Shown: positions 1 to 10,297 of the stretch, piece after piece
How positions within the stretch are numbered: position 1 is the first letter of the stretch
Layout of the letters: every line of letters begins with the position of its first letter
Assembly (NCBI GenBank): GCA_040143965.1
Contig: JASJQH010000021.1
Location: 1-47,999 of the forward strand
DNA length: 47,999 bases
Source of the DNA: Basidiobolus ranarum
Lineage: Eukaryota > Basidiobolomycota > Basidiobolomycetes > Basidiobolales
Direction of reading: 5' to 3'
Notes under the pieces: generated by a model
The model's database searches: none
Told to the model about the DNA's origin: nothing
What the model saw: the letters and a program-made list of their open reading frames with translations, nothing else
Made by a program: the position numbers and the translations under genes

Positions 1-464
1 CTGCAAGCCGCAAAGAAAGTAGAGGTCAATGAGGGTGCTCCCCTTGCTTGTTCCTCAATGAGAGTACTTTTCTCTTCAACCTTTCTCCTTACAAATTCTC
101 ATTCTCCAAAGCTCCCTAGCAACCAATTTTCGAGACTTTTCACGAAACTTTACGCTCACAAGCTAAAAGGTCAAAGAAAGATTGTTTGGTGAAATGCCTA
201 AATAGGCAACAGTGGCAGTTTTCCCATACTTTGCTATTAACGTTTTCATCTTACTGGGGTTCTTCTTACTTGTTGCTTCATGAGTAGCTTTGGAAGAGTA
301 AAAACGCATAAGATTCAAGCCATTTTTGTTAAAGGACTTTGTAAACAAACGAACTGGAGTATTTAGTTGGAAATTGGAACGAACTCGAAGAGGCTCAGTA
401 TGAGCTTCAAACTCAGGGAATTCTGAAATGAACGAATTTTACTAACATTGGCAAGTGTACTCAT
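1..464 (-). CDS. Partial mitochondrial DUF1279/FAM210-like protein, frame breaks early
   Basis: The reading starts at the ATG at 464-462. Exon 1 (464-413) is joined over a 59-nt intron (412-354, branch site CCAACTAAAT, 3' CAG) to an exon from 353 down. The N-terminus is rich in Arg, Ser and Phe with no acidic residues, like a mitochondrial presequence. It is followed by MKTLIAKYGKTATVAYLGIS, which resembles the start of the DUF1279 (FAM210) domain, where an [I/L]xKYG motif precedes a membrane helix. The frame meets a stop at about 163, inside the expected hydrophobic helix. The next bases could encode more of the helix in another frame before a GTGAGC donor, and a CTTGCAG acceptor-like sequence sits at the window edge. 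It may be a frameshifted or decaying gene, a missed splice, or an unrelated short protein. Family assignment is tentative. Confidence 0.45.
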
Positions 465-903
465 TCTTCGAAAATTAGTAAGTACCTCTAAAAAGGATAT
501 GTTCTAGCGATCTAGTTTATCCAAATCCATATAGAAATGGTAAGAAATTTATTAATAAAAATTGTAAAAGCCGATAGAGCTAGAATCACAGTAAACAGTA
601 ACATCTATTCTAATTGGTCGTACATCAAGTTGTTCAAAGTATGCGAATTCACCTAATCGTTTTTGTTCATTTGAAATCCGCTAGTAATAACACTGGTATC
701 CAGAGATCATTCAAACCATGCATAAAGAACAAGCATAAATCTACAAAAACATGGTTTATTTGTAATGATATGTCAACTCAATGTCAGTTTATCCAACTTG
801 TTCTTGGCACAAAACTCTCTCTGAATTTGGATGATTCGATGAAGGGGTCGAAGTAGGTCCTAAGGAGCAGGTAAAGTATGTCAATATCTTTTCATATCGC
901 GGT
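465..903. other. Intergenic stretch, no gene recognised
   Basis: This lies between the DUF1279-like start and the 3' end of the DTW gene on the same strand. It presumably holds the promoter of the first and the 3' UTR of the second. An 80-codon open frame on the plus strand (614-856) has no recognisable domain and I do not accept it as a gene. Confidence 0.5.
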
Positions 904-2134
904 TTAGACAAATGTGATCAATTGTAGGGCAAACTGTACCTCCATAAGAAATTCTTCTGAACTCCAGCCCAAAATACCTACAGCTCGCCCAACAGCCTCC
1001 ACAGTTGAGATACAAGTGGGTTTTGGTTCACGCTTTAATGCATGGTAAACACTGGGTTCCGGACTTGGAAGCATAATCTATTACAAATATATATTAATAT
1101 GTGATCCTTCATATTTAGTGAATAACTCTCCAACCTGGTGTAATTTTTGAATCCTAGGATTAAACCGGTAAAGGTATTTTGAATGTGTCCAAGAGCCATC
1201 AATGGCTATAATGAGATAACGGGGCGAGCCAGAGTTGGAGGATTCTTGATGGCACTGACATCCCAAGCATTGCCACTTATCGACTGGTAATGTCTCTTCA
1301 CCACCAACTAATAAGGTTTTAACATCGGTAGCATTCGGTCCTGGATAAAGCAAAAGTGGTATGTAGGTTTCATCCTCCAAAAGAACATCCAGCTCTATTA
1401 CCCAGGGATCTGAATCAATAAAGTGTTTCTACCATCAGTTGCGAGTAAAACTAACCTGGATGCTTTCCCTCACTGAAATCCTTTCCCACAAATATATCAC
1501 AATATTTGAACGTGTGTTTAAGAATTCTCAAAGTGCCGATGTTAACTTGACATTTAGGATGCTTTTGTTGGATAGTTAGTTGGTGCTACACCTGATATAT
1601 AGCCTAGCATAAGTATACCTGTAAAACAACGATTCTTGCACGGCAATTACAATATTGTTCTGGAGTTAAAGAGTCACAGATACATGAATTCACCGGGCGC
1701 CAGCACGATGAACAATATGACCTACTCTTTTGAACACATGGGGTATTATTCTTATTGTTAGAGAGAAGCTTTAAACCCCCATCTACGTAGAGTTTTATGT
1801 TTCTTTAGTTACTGGCTCTACTAGCTGTATGATGCACAAAGTTTAACGAACCAACAGTATTTCCTCTCTTCCTATTCTTCTCGTCCGCTTTCACAATGCG
1901 TTCCCATCTTAAATCTCCCAGATAAGTACGTTTCCAAGACCAATAGGTATTTGTGTAATTTGACGATGAGTGATCCACCACATCCTGGAATATCGATTCT
2001 GTTGTCAAGGCACAGTCAGTCTTTTCAGGATTTTGGTCTGAATTTATGTAGCTATGACGCTCAGGCCAACGAAAAAGTACCAAGAACTTCCAAAGTACAT
2101 CACTTGAAGCTAGTTTTTCCAAATATTTACAAGT
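904..2134 (-). CDS. DTW-domain tRNA-uridine aminocarboxypropyltransferase (5' end uncertain)
   Basis: DTW-domain (TapT/DTWD) enzymes transfer the aminocarboxypropyl group of S-adenosylmethionine to uridine in tRNA, giving acp3U. Here the zinc-binding cysteine cluster YCSSCWRPVNSCIC lies near 1670-1730 and is followed by VVLQ|HPK (intron 1618-1562), then a conserved FVGKDFSEGKHP segment, intron 1455 to about 1411, LLLYPGPNA, the DTW-type motif IDGSWTHSKYL, intron 1134-1078, and REPKPTCISTVEA before the TAA at 906-904. All four blocks occur in family order. The part upstream of about 1785 is less certain: an open frame (to about 2134) can be joined through a 68-nt intron with donor GTTCGT and acceptor TACGTAG, and it begins after an acceptor-like TTCCAG, so the true first exon is probably further up and was not found. 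Confidence 0.75.
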
Positions 2135-2568
2135 CTGGAATTACGTCATGTTAGTGTAAATTGATGCACGGAAGAGTATATTATTTTAAAGTGGAAATAT
2201 ATTACTTGACCTACGCGGCATAAGGTCACATAGTCAAGGTATGAAAATATTTCAAGTAAAGCCGTTCGGGGGAGGGATTCAAATTCACTGCAAGTCATTC
2301 TAAGGACAAGTCTACAAAGCTTTATTGTTGGTTAATAATTTGTAATTAAACCGGCAACTATATAATCTGCTAATCTATTAACCATGATAAAAGGGATTAG
2401 AGGATATTCAAAAATTCAATGTTTATCGAATATATGGGAGAAAAAAATCAACCTAGAAATTAGTAGGTTTTTTTTGAAAAAAAAAAGGAAAAAGGAAACG
2501 TGGGATATCAAAAAGAAGAGAATTCCTATTGTGAACTCTCGTAGTTTTCTAGCTGTAACGAACGTAAA
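2135..2568. other. Shared divergent promoter region (DTW gene / RPC40)
   Basis: This region separates the minus-strand DTW gene from plus-strand RPC40 and so probably holds both promoters. It contains T8-G-A10 near 2469-2487, a poly(dT)/poly(dA) tract of the kind that often keeps nucleosomes off promoters. An open frame at 2384-2632 overlaps the first RPC40 exon and has no protein-like composition. Confidence 0.45.
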
Positions 2569-3952
2569 ATGGAAAACACTGAATTGCTTCGATCAAGAGT
2601 TATCTTGGAAAAAGATCACGTCAACAATGTAATACTTCCAACTATAAGTTTCCTTTTTGTCCAAATACTCATGGAAACCGTTTTTTTAGGTGTCTTCTTC
2701 CGATTTTCCTGGAGTTCATCCTGGTTATGACGATTCGTTTCAGTTAGATAAATTCAAGAAGGTATAGTAATGGACTAGCAAATCAAAAATAATTCTATCG
2801 TTTGTCTGATGATATTTATATCCAACAGGATTTCCAAGCAAAGATCTGGAAAGTTTCTCCTTCTGAAATGGAATTTGATCTTATTGGTGTTGATGCCTCT
2901 ATTGCGAACGCTTTTAGAAGAATCCTTATCTCCGAGGTTCTTATTTACTTCATATTAATTTTGAAAGATATTTTGTTAAAATTTCAACTTCAGATTCCTA
3001 CTATGGCTGTCGAAAATGTCTACGTTATGAATAACACCTCTGTCATCCAAGATGAGGTTCTCGCTCACCGTTTAGGCTTGATCCCCATCAAGGCCAATCC
3101 CAATTTATTCGAGTACAAGAAAGGTGAGTCTTGAATTTTTTAACAAAAATACTAGTGGTAATTCATGCTTACACAATTATTGGTAAATAGCTAATGACAG
3201 TCCCACCGACTTGAATACTCTTGTTTTCAAACTCCACATCAAATGCGAGTTTGATCCTCAAGATCCCTCTAAATATATCAATGACAAAGTCTATTCGAAT
3301 GCTTTGGTTTGGGATCCCAAGGGAGATCAAGCCGAAAGATTTGCTGAAGACCCTGCTCGCCCTGTTTTCGATGATATTTTAATCGCTAAGCTTAGACCAG
3401 GACAAGAGATTGAAGTCGAACTTCATTGTGAGAAAGGCATTGGTAGAGATCATGCCAAGTACTCCCCTGTTGGTAAGCACTCATCATAAGCTATATCGTT
3501 ATTGATGTATTTACTTAGTTTTGAATTTTAGCTACTGCTTCTTACCGTTTATTGCCTGAAATCCTTCTCCAAAAGGAAATCACTGGTGAACTTGCTGACA
3601 AATTTGCCTCTTGCTTCCCTGCTGGTGTTGTTGAAGTAGTTGAGAAGAAAGGTGTTCGTAAAGCCGTCGTAGTTAACCCTCGTAAAGATACTGTCAGTCG
3701 AGAGGTCCTTCGTCACAAAGAATTCGAAAATATGGTCAAGCTTACACGTGTTAGAGATCATTTCATTTGTAAGTTTTTCAATTTGAAGGTCTTCTTATTC
3801 ATCTAACCTCTAACACTTACACTCAAATAGTCAACATTGAATCTACTGGGATTATGACTTCTCCAGAGCTTTTCATTCAATCTGTCCAAGTATTACTGAA
3901 CAAGTGCAAGGTTGTTAAACAGGCTCTAGCCAATATCAACCAAAGTAAGTAA
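2569..3952 (+). CDS. RPC40: RNA polymerase I and III shared subunit RPAC1 (AC40)
   Basis: RPAC1/AC40 is the alpha-like subunit common to RNA polymerases I and III; it pairs with AC19 to nucleate assembly of both enzymes in the nucleus. Seven exons are read: 2569-2628, 2690-2761, 2829-2936, 2994-3123, 3191-3472, 3532-3768 and 3831-3952, giving 336 aa, close to the yeast protein. Diagnostic segments are DFPGVHPGYDD near the N-terminus, the alpha motif ANAFRRILISE, NNTSVIQDEVLAHRLGLIP, AKLRPGQEIE, GRDHAKYSPVATASYRLLP, RKDTVSREVLR and RVRDHFIFNIES. Exon 1 begins at the first ATG of a 20-codon exon ending at GTAATA. Introns are 52-67 nt. Nothing is missing. The last exon ends in a stop that overlaps a GTAAGT string, so a further 3' exon cannot be wholly excluded. 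Confidence 0.95.
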
Positions 3953-4647
3953 TCCTCCCCAAATAATAATAGAGGCGTCTGTAGAGCGCAAAGGCCCCTA
4001 GACGTAATTCTGTAGAGTCTCTTGTATAGATTTATTCATTATAAACACATAAATAAACATCATGGATTTTGCCAATTCAAACTACCTTTGTGCAATAGAG
4101 CTAATCATCGGTTGGGAATATCGAAGCATAAGGAAATCTGTTTTAACCGTTAGTTCTCCACATCAATTTGTTGGAATGGCTTATTTTCTAATTCAATAGA
4201 GATGTACGTTAAAAGCGATATTAGTTTTGTAGTATTCCATTGATTTTCTTTTCAGATAAATCGCATCTTAATAGTGTGACTCACACTTAGTGCAAAGACT
4301 ACAGCTTCTGACCACAGTCGGGTTATAAAGGACCTTATCTTTAGTCGTTCCGACATATCTCATGAACCAATTACAGTCAATATAGCAACATAATACACTA
4401 ATATGCTTTTGACACTAGTTATACAGATCACATGGTATTTAAGCCAGTGATTCCGAATTAGACCGAGTAGTTAGCTTAGCTACTTGATTTTTTTCGCGTA
4501 TACATGAGATAGTAGTTAGTAGAGCACATTGACCTTACTATATTGATATTTTAATAGTATTATTCGTTTATATTTGATATCATATTTAGTTACTTCTTTA
4601 ACACACCGACTACTTCCTGAGTTACAATCTGTCGACGCTTCTTTTGA
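3953..4647. other. Intergenic, 3' of RPC40 and promoter of the Zn2Cys6 regulator
   Basis: No gene is recognised. A short direct repeat (TCTGTAGAG, near 3979 and 4009) and weak inverted arms CGTCT/AGACG around 3976-4004 are visible just past the RPC40 stop. The segment 4500-4640 should hold the start site of the next gene. Confidence 0.45.
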
Positions 4648-6492
4648 ATGTCTGAATACAACTTCAATCCCTCTTTTTACCAACACCAGACACAGACTCC
4701 AGAAATGGATAGTCAGAACAATTATTACGCGCAAACACAAAGTATCAATTCAGGTTCAGTTCCACCCGAAGATAATGATAATACCGATGTTACTGGAACC
4801 CAAGAGAGCAAAGACTCCAAGAAGAAAAGAGCTGGTCCTAAGAGACGTAAGGTTACTCAAGGTTGGTATCCGATTGGTCTTTCATTTCTTGACTACAGCT
4901 AACATTATTATCGAAGACTGACTCTCGTGTTATTTATAGCTTGCGTATATTGCCGTCGTTCCCATATGACTTGCGATGATGGTAATATGATAAAAATTAT
5001 TTTATACTTTATAGTGTAGCTAGTTTTTATGGTTTATCGCCGTTTGTGAACTTGAATTTCTATTAAACAAAACACTTACTAGGTCGGCCTTGTCAACGGT
5101 GTATTAAGCGAAATATCGGTCATTTATGCCATAATGAAAACAAAAATAATCCACCAAAAACCCCAGCAAGTTTTAACAACATTCAACAAACACCCACTCC
5201 TGCAGCAAGTGAGTGCATTTCTATGGAATGCTTTCAGTCAGTAGAATATATGCTCAACCTTATTTCGTAGTTTCCCCAGGATTAGGGAATTCTTCTTACA
5301 AAAGTCTTCCTCTAACGGTTGATCAGCTAACAAATATGCCATCTGCGCCACTTTCGTTCGCTAGTGAGCATGTAGGGAATGAATTTTCGGTTATCAGGTT
5401 TTATATTATTATTATTTGTATCAGTGAATTTACTCGTGATATTAATCAACCTTGACTTGATGATAGTGATTTCTTGGAGAGTTTAAATGGTGCACAAGCC
5501 AGTTTTAGCGCGTCTGGAACCCCAGTTAACAATACAGAGAAGTTCTTCCTCACTGCAGCTGATCCATCTGACGGTACCTTTGAGGACCGTCTGACTGAAA
5601 TTATCAGCGCAAAGTTCGAAGCTGGTCTTCTTAAACCATACAATTATGTCAAGGGTTATGAGCGGTTACAGCGATATATGGATTCACAGTAAGAACTGAA
5701 GCGGATATATATCATTTATGGGGAACTAATATTAACTGACCATTTGAACAGTATGTCTTACGTTAGCAAACAAAGAATTATCGGCGTAATGGGAACCTTT
5801 AGGCCAGCATTTCGCGCAATCGCTCAGTCGTTAACGGATATTGACCTTGTTTTGGTTGAAGAGGCATTTGAACGCTTACTCTTGGTACGATAGCATTACA
5901 ACGTTTTCTAGTTGAAGATATTGATCTTATATTTCCCTTTAGGATTATGATCGCGTTTTTAGTTCTATGGGAATTCCAGCTTGTTTATGGCGTAGAACAG
6001 GAGAAATTTACAAGGGCAACAAAGAGTTTGCTTATCTCGTTGGTATCCCTATCGAAATGCTATGCGAGGTAAGTTGCTATACAGTCGAAATTATAGCAAT
6101 ACTTTTTAACAACATTTATTATAACTAGGGGAAATTGTGCATTTATGAGGTATTCATCACAACTTGTCTCTGCCATTTAAAACATATCTTACTAACATTA
6201 TTCAGTTGATGACAGAGGAGTCAGCAGTAAATTATTGGGAGGTAAGTGATTATATTTCCATAATAGTCTTACACTCAGGATGTTGACCATTCTTTATGAT
6301 TTGTAGAAATATGGAAATATTGCCTTTGATGCAGGTCAAAAAGCAGTTTTAACCTCTTGCTATCTTAAAAAACCCGAGGATATTGACAGCAACGCCATGT
6401 CCTGCTGCTTTTCATTTACGATTCGTCGTGATAAGTACAATATCCCTACAGGAATAGTGGGTAATTTCCTACCAGTGAATCAAATGCAGTAG
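4648..6492 (+). CDS. Zn2Cys6 transcription factor with PAS-like region, ERT1/RDS2/AcuK type
   Basis: This family controls gluconeogenesis and the switch to non-fermentable carbon in fungi. Ten exons are read (4648-4861, 4940-4981, 5083-5208, 5271-5397, 5467-5688, 5752-5884, 5943-6068, 6129-6149, 6206-6241, 6307-6492), giving 410 aa. A basic stretch KKKRAGPKRRK precedes the cluster [24 protein letters not shown](6)-C, with six spaced cysteines that should bind two zinc ions and a CGG-type DNA site. Downstream, FFLTAADPSDGTFEDRL, LLKPYNYVKGYERLQRYM, CLWRRTGEIYKGNKEFAYLVG and LCIYELMTEESAVNYWEKYG match the conserved linker and PAS-like part of the family. The zinc cluster is split over three exons, with exon 2 only 42 nt and exon 8 only 21 nt. 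Which of the ERT1, RDS2 or AcuK/AcuM branches it belongs to cannot be settled by eye. Confidence 0.9.
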
Positions 6493-7577
6493 TGATAGTT
6501 AGAACACCAATAGTCATCATTTATTTATATACATTGACAGTCACTTATACCAGCTGAGAGTTGGTATTTTCTTGTATAGCTATTTAGCAAAAATCATCTG
6601 TTTCATTAAACCTTTCTTTAATAACGAATCAAATATCTGTGCCTAAAGATGATTGTAGTTCAGCTAATAGCAAATGCCCGTCACGAGAATCAATTTATAC
6701 CATATGTTCTATGGTGGAATTTTCTAGAGAAGATATACGATTATTTCCTCTTCGATTGAATCATCCATACAAGGGAGGCCTAGTATATGTGACTGTGTGT
6801 GCTAATATCTCCATCGACTCTGTTGCCAAGATATGTAAAGGTTTTGCTTGAGGATAAATCTTTACGTCACATCATTTAATCTATATACACAACCACATAT
6901 CTTCAAAGCAGGGGGTGGACGGTATTTCATTTGGTCTAAAAAGGACATCAATGAATTTAACAATATATGTTAAGGTTATCAATCATGTGGCATATGTCAA
7001 CATTATGCCGAAGAATGTTCAAACCAGATCGGGAACAGTGAATGATAACATACAGTCATATCATAAAGTGTGCAATTCTCGCTACTTTGAGTCGCTAGGT
7101 ACTAGAACAATTTCCAAACCATGAACTTCTATAGTAAGATAGGCCAGAATTGAACCTGGCCACTTAAGTTTAACTTGACTTGAATTAAATTCAAAGCACG
7201 CTTTGGGATCATTTAATTAGTTTTGGTGTAACACATATGCTATTTTTACATCTGTTGTTGCTTCCGGTGATGCTTAAATTTCCCAATAAATCATGCCAAG
7301 CCATGGATTGGAGGTAACGTAACCTAAAATCCACTCCGATTACACCCTAAAACCTTACCAATGTATTCCAGATCGATCATAATTATACCAAAGTCACATC
7401 ATAACATAACAGTGATAAACATCATCGCCCCAACAAATCAGGATAGACGAGTATAGTAATTCTGGGGGGATGGTTTTATTTAAGTGACAAGTTATTATGT
7501 TACAATGAAATTATATATCAATAGGAAATAAATGAATATTGAAAAATAAGAGGATTTCTATGGAAGGATTGACGGAA
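6493..7577. other. Convergent intergenic region, no gene recognised
   Basis: This region lies between the 3' ends of the Zn2Cys6 gene and the polysaccharide synthase. Open frames at 6639-6851 and 6915-7124 show no domain and look spurious. A perfect-looking palindromic block GGCCAGAATTGAACCTGGCC at 7142-7161 resembles a tRNA T-arm in reverse, but no tRNA surrounds it. Confidence 0.5.
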
Positions 7578-9023
7578 TTAATTTCGATATTTAGGTTCTT
7601 CAGTATAGTTTTGTTGCATTGGATACGAATTATCTAATGATGGGTTGCTTTGGAATCTACTCTCGGCTTGACTCTCTTCTTCCAATCGTTTTTGTTCGGC
7701 TATCACTTCATTGGGATCTGTGTCTACGCCTTGACGGGTACCCCATGCAGTAACGTGTAGTGTGAAGAGAGAATATATCTTCATGATGGCGAAGTAATAC
7801 CCGAACACCAGCCATGCTGGAACATAAATGATATCTTGTGGACGGCGGAAGAAATGTGGGAGCAGCTTGATGACACGGGTGCACAGAAGCCAAACAACAT
7901 AAGAAACGAGAACATTCCAAATTGGTAAACGGAATTCGTTAGGACTTGGTGGCTGACCAGGAACACGAGTAGGACTATTCCAGTCAGACACTAATTCAGC
8001 GGGGTCTCGGGGGCTAACTGACTTATAGCACATGTAACCAACAAGAACGGGTCCGGCCAAAAGAGTAATGGGATTGAAAAATTTGTCAAGCATGGTAAAG
8101 GCTACAAATGGAAATCTAAACCAAATGGTCCGTTCGGTAATAAGGGAACGCATATCGGAACGCCATGTGTTACGAGTCCAACGAAGAACTTGCTTGAGAA
8201 AACGCCAATTATTTTTGAAAGTGGATAGGAGTTCGGCTTCAGGACAAGCTTGAATATAGGTATTCCATCCATGTCTCACCAACCAACGAGTCAAGAATTT
8301 ATCATCGCCGGAGTTGAGCTGATACTTGCCCAACCAAAAATCGTTGGTAAAGTTATGAATAAATGCGGGGTCTTTGAGAATGCATGTTCTGTAGCAAGCA
8401 GTACGACCTGAGAGACAGCAGACGCCACCATCGATGTGTGTAGAGGAGGCTACTTCAATATTTCTTTGAGTAAGACGGAATCCTGCCAATACTTCCCACA
8501 CAGTTTGGTGCTTTCCGACTGCCTTGACGGTTTGGGAGGTACCAACACCACCCATCTTTGGGTCTTCGAAACATGCCAAAATATACTCAAGAAGGGTAGG
8601 TGGCCAGATAGCATCATCATCAGCGAACACCAGAATCTCAGTAGTGGTATGACGAATACCTTCGACCATCTGCAGACGTTTGTTTGCCTTTGGTACAGTG
8701 TAAACCTTGATTTTTTCGGGGTCTACCGAGTTTGCAAGCTCCTGAAGTGGACCAAGCATTTTAGTTTCGGTAATGATAATGATCTCTTTAGGGTTATTGG
8801 CAAGCCATGAATGAGCAGCTTCTTTGAATTCTTCACCAGCATCAATGGTAGGAACTACGATAGTTACATCTCTACCGGCGGTATATGTGGGATTGGGGAG
8901 AGGCTTAATAGGCTTGTACACCCACCAGGCAGTTAATTTAATAAGGAACCACAGATAACGATAAAGACCGATGATACCAAAAGGTACAAACACTGGGAAT
9001 CTGTCGGAAGTCAAATATAACAT
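7578..9023 (-). CDS. Processive GT2 polysaccharide synthase, Cps1/hyaluronan-synthase-like
   Basis: This intronless gene of 481 aa encodes a membrane glycosyltransferase family 2 protein of the kind annotated in fungi as Cps1-type capsular polysaccharide or hyaluronan synthase. It should polymerise a UDP-sugar into a cell-surface polymer at the plasma membrane. A membrane segment lies at about residues 12-38. The catalytic domain has TIVVPTIDAGEEF near residue 55, the ADDDAIWPP aspartates near 135, GGVCCLSGRTACYR, LNSGDDKFLTRW with the GDD base near 240, and the processivity motif QVLRW near 278. Further hydrophobic segments follow at about residues 315-335 and 370-430. The tail is hydrophilic and Gln/Glu rich. 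The start is the first ATG of a long open frame. The sugar used cannot be told from sequence. A Zn2Cys6-type palindrome sits about 140 bp upstream. Confidence 0.88.
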   Translation of the reverse strand: MLYLTSDRFPVFVPFGIIGLYRYLWFLIKLTAWWVYKPIKPLPNPTYTAGRDVTIVVPTIDAGEEFKEAAHSWLANNPKEIIIITETKMLGPLQELANSVDPEKIKVYTVPKANKRLQMVEGIRHTTTEILVFADDDAIWPPTLLEYILACFEDPKMGGVGTSQTVKAVGKHQTVWEVLAGFRLTQRNIEVASSTHIDGGVCCLSGRTACYRTCILKDPAFIHNFTNDFWLGKYQLNSGDDKFLTRWLVRHGWNTYIQACPEAELLSTFKNNWRFLKQVLRWTRNTWRSDMRSLITERTIWFRFPFVAFTMLDKFFNPITLLAGPVLVGYMCYKSVSPRDPAELVSDWNSPTRVPGQPPSPNEFRLPIWNVLVSYVVWLLCTRVIKLLPHFFRRPQDIIYVPAWLVFGYYFAIMKIYSLFTLHVTAWGTRQGVDTDPNEVIAEQKRLEEESQAESRFQSNPSLDNSYPMQQNYTEEPKYRN

Positions 9024-9159
9024 ACTAAGGATTAATCTAGGGAAATGAAATTGGCCTTTAGCTCACGAAAAGACCGCTATGGAGAAAGGATTAATGGAGT
9101 GAACAAAGTTACAATACTGCTGGCCTCATTGCACTATTTAACTTGATTCAAAGATTGTG

Positions 9160-9172
9160 GTACGGACCGTAC
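9160..9172. promoter_or_regulatory. CGG-A-CCG palindrome, candidate zinc-cluster factor site
   Basis: The 13-bp perfect inverted repeat GTACGGACCGTAC is centred on A9166, about 137 bp upstream of the polysaccharide synthase start. Outer arms AGATT/AATCT extend it as an interrupted hairpin (about 9152-9177). Paired CGG half-sites are the classic target of Zn2Cys6 dimers. Function is inferred. Confidence 0.4.
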
Positions 9173-9765
9173 AATCTGTGCAATCCGAACCACACCCCCA
9201 ACTGGAATAAAAAAGGAAATAAGTTGAGGTATGGTTTGTAGGTCATAGTATAATTTGCACTAAAAAGCAGGCAACGTGTAACATATCCCGACTCCAAGAC
9301 AAATTAAAAATAGTAAATTGGATTTTGGCGCCTTGGATACAAAAGGAACGGTAATCAGAATCAACCAATGCAAAGTCTTAATTGCTGTATAGCTAACTGG
9401 AAACTGATAACGATGCGCTGATGAGACGAATAGTAAACTAAAATGGGAATTGAGAATTGACGTGTGACAAAACAGGTATTGGGAAGAGGCAAAGTAGTCT
9501 CAGTGTAGAAGCAATCTATATTAAGATTTCCAAAACAAAAATAGTGAGCGAGAAAATATCGAAGCCGGAGTTCTAGCTCCGATTACTCAATTTAAAATTC
9601 ACCAAAAGTAAATGGTGATTCATGTTAATAATCTATTAAATATATTGCCTCAATTCTGTCAAGTTCATCATTCCCGAACTAGGCACCAAGCTAAGCAAAA
9701 CTCTACTTTCTTTACCTCCATATATATATGAGCCAGGTGGGGAATCTAAAGCTTAACTTTGTTTT

Positions 9766-9832
9766 TAGCTAGTCGAGATGCTTACAAAGTTCGGGTTAAA
9801 ATAGCTAGTCGTGATGTTTACAAAGTATGGGG
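9766..9832. repeat. Imperfect 36-bp tandem duplication
   Basis: Two adjacent copies begin TAGCTAGTCGAGATGCTTAC and TAGCTAGTCGTGATGTTTAC, offset by 36 bp, with the shared core ACAAAGT following. Scattered related fragments (TAGCTGATGGAAACTAGAC, about 10061) occur nearby. It looks like local slippage or unequal duplication rather than a mobile element. Confidence 0.55.
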
Positions 9833-10297
9833 CAGTTGGTTGCATGATTTGGAAGTCAGCTTAGTAGAGCCATATTATTTTCTATTGTCAAAACTATCCT
9901 TTAATATTTGTCATCTTCAAACTATGGCTATTCATATATACCAGGTTATTGTCAATCATGTTGTCCTAATATCCTATCAACATGCTAGGATATATAGCCA
10001 GCTGCTAGAAACCAGGCTTTGGATGAAGGTATCATTCTACCATATCACACATGCTGTACAACTAGCTGATGGAAACTAGACTTCTTCAAGGTTGTCACAG
10101 GTGTTATATATATTATGAAATGATGGTGCTGCAAGCTTGTGAAGATGCTCTTAAACCTAAACTAGAGTGATTGCACGATTCAGTTAGGGTAGTGATTCAC
10201 TCATATAGCTGACACAAACCGTTTGTATAAAAACATAATCAATATGTATAAGTTCTGAAATGGAAAAGTTTATTCGTTTACATAAGAAATAAAATGC

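Larger units (their letters stand above)
9024..10297. other. Intergenic region upstream of the polysaccharide synthase and downstream of eS10
   Basis: About 1.27 kb without an accepted gene. It holds the palindrome at 9160-9172, a short imperfect hairpin (ATTCACCA/TGGTGATT, near 9597-9621) and a 36-bp tandem duplication at 9766-9832. An open frame across the duplication (9759-10079) has low-complexity, non-protein-like content. Confidence 0.5.

Noticed and set aside
614-856. Open frame of 80 codons on the plus strand
   Set aside because: No domain, no codon bias, no splice-linked continuation.
2384-2632. Open frame of 82 codons before RPC40
   Set aside because: It runs over the poly-T/poly-A tract and into exon 1 of RPC40 in a different frame; composition is Lys-rich low complexity.
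7139-7162. tRNA T-arm-like palindrome (GGTTCAATTC on the minus strand between GGCCA and TGGCC)
   Set aside because: The loop length is wrong for a T-arm, and no A-box, anticodon arm or acceptor stem can be fitted in the 70 bases around it.
9759-10079. Open frame of 106 codons over the tandem duplication
   Set aside because: It begins at a non-ATG codon and is partly explained by the repeat; no protein character.
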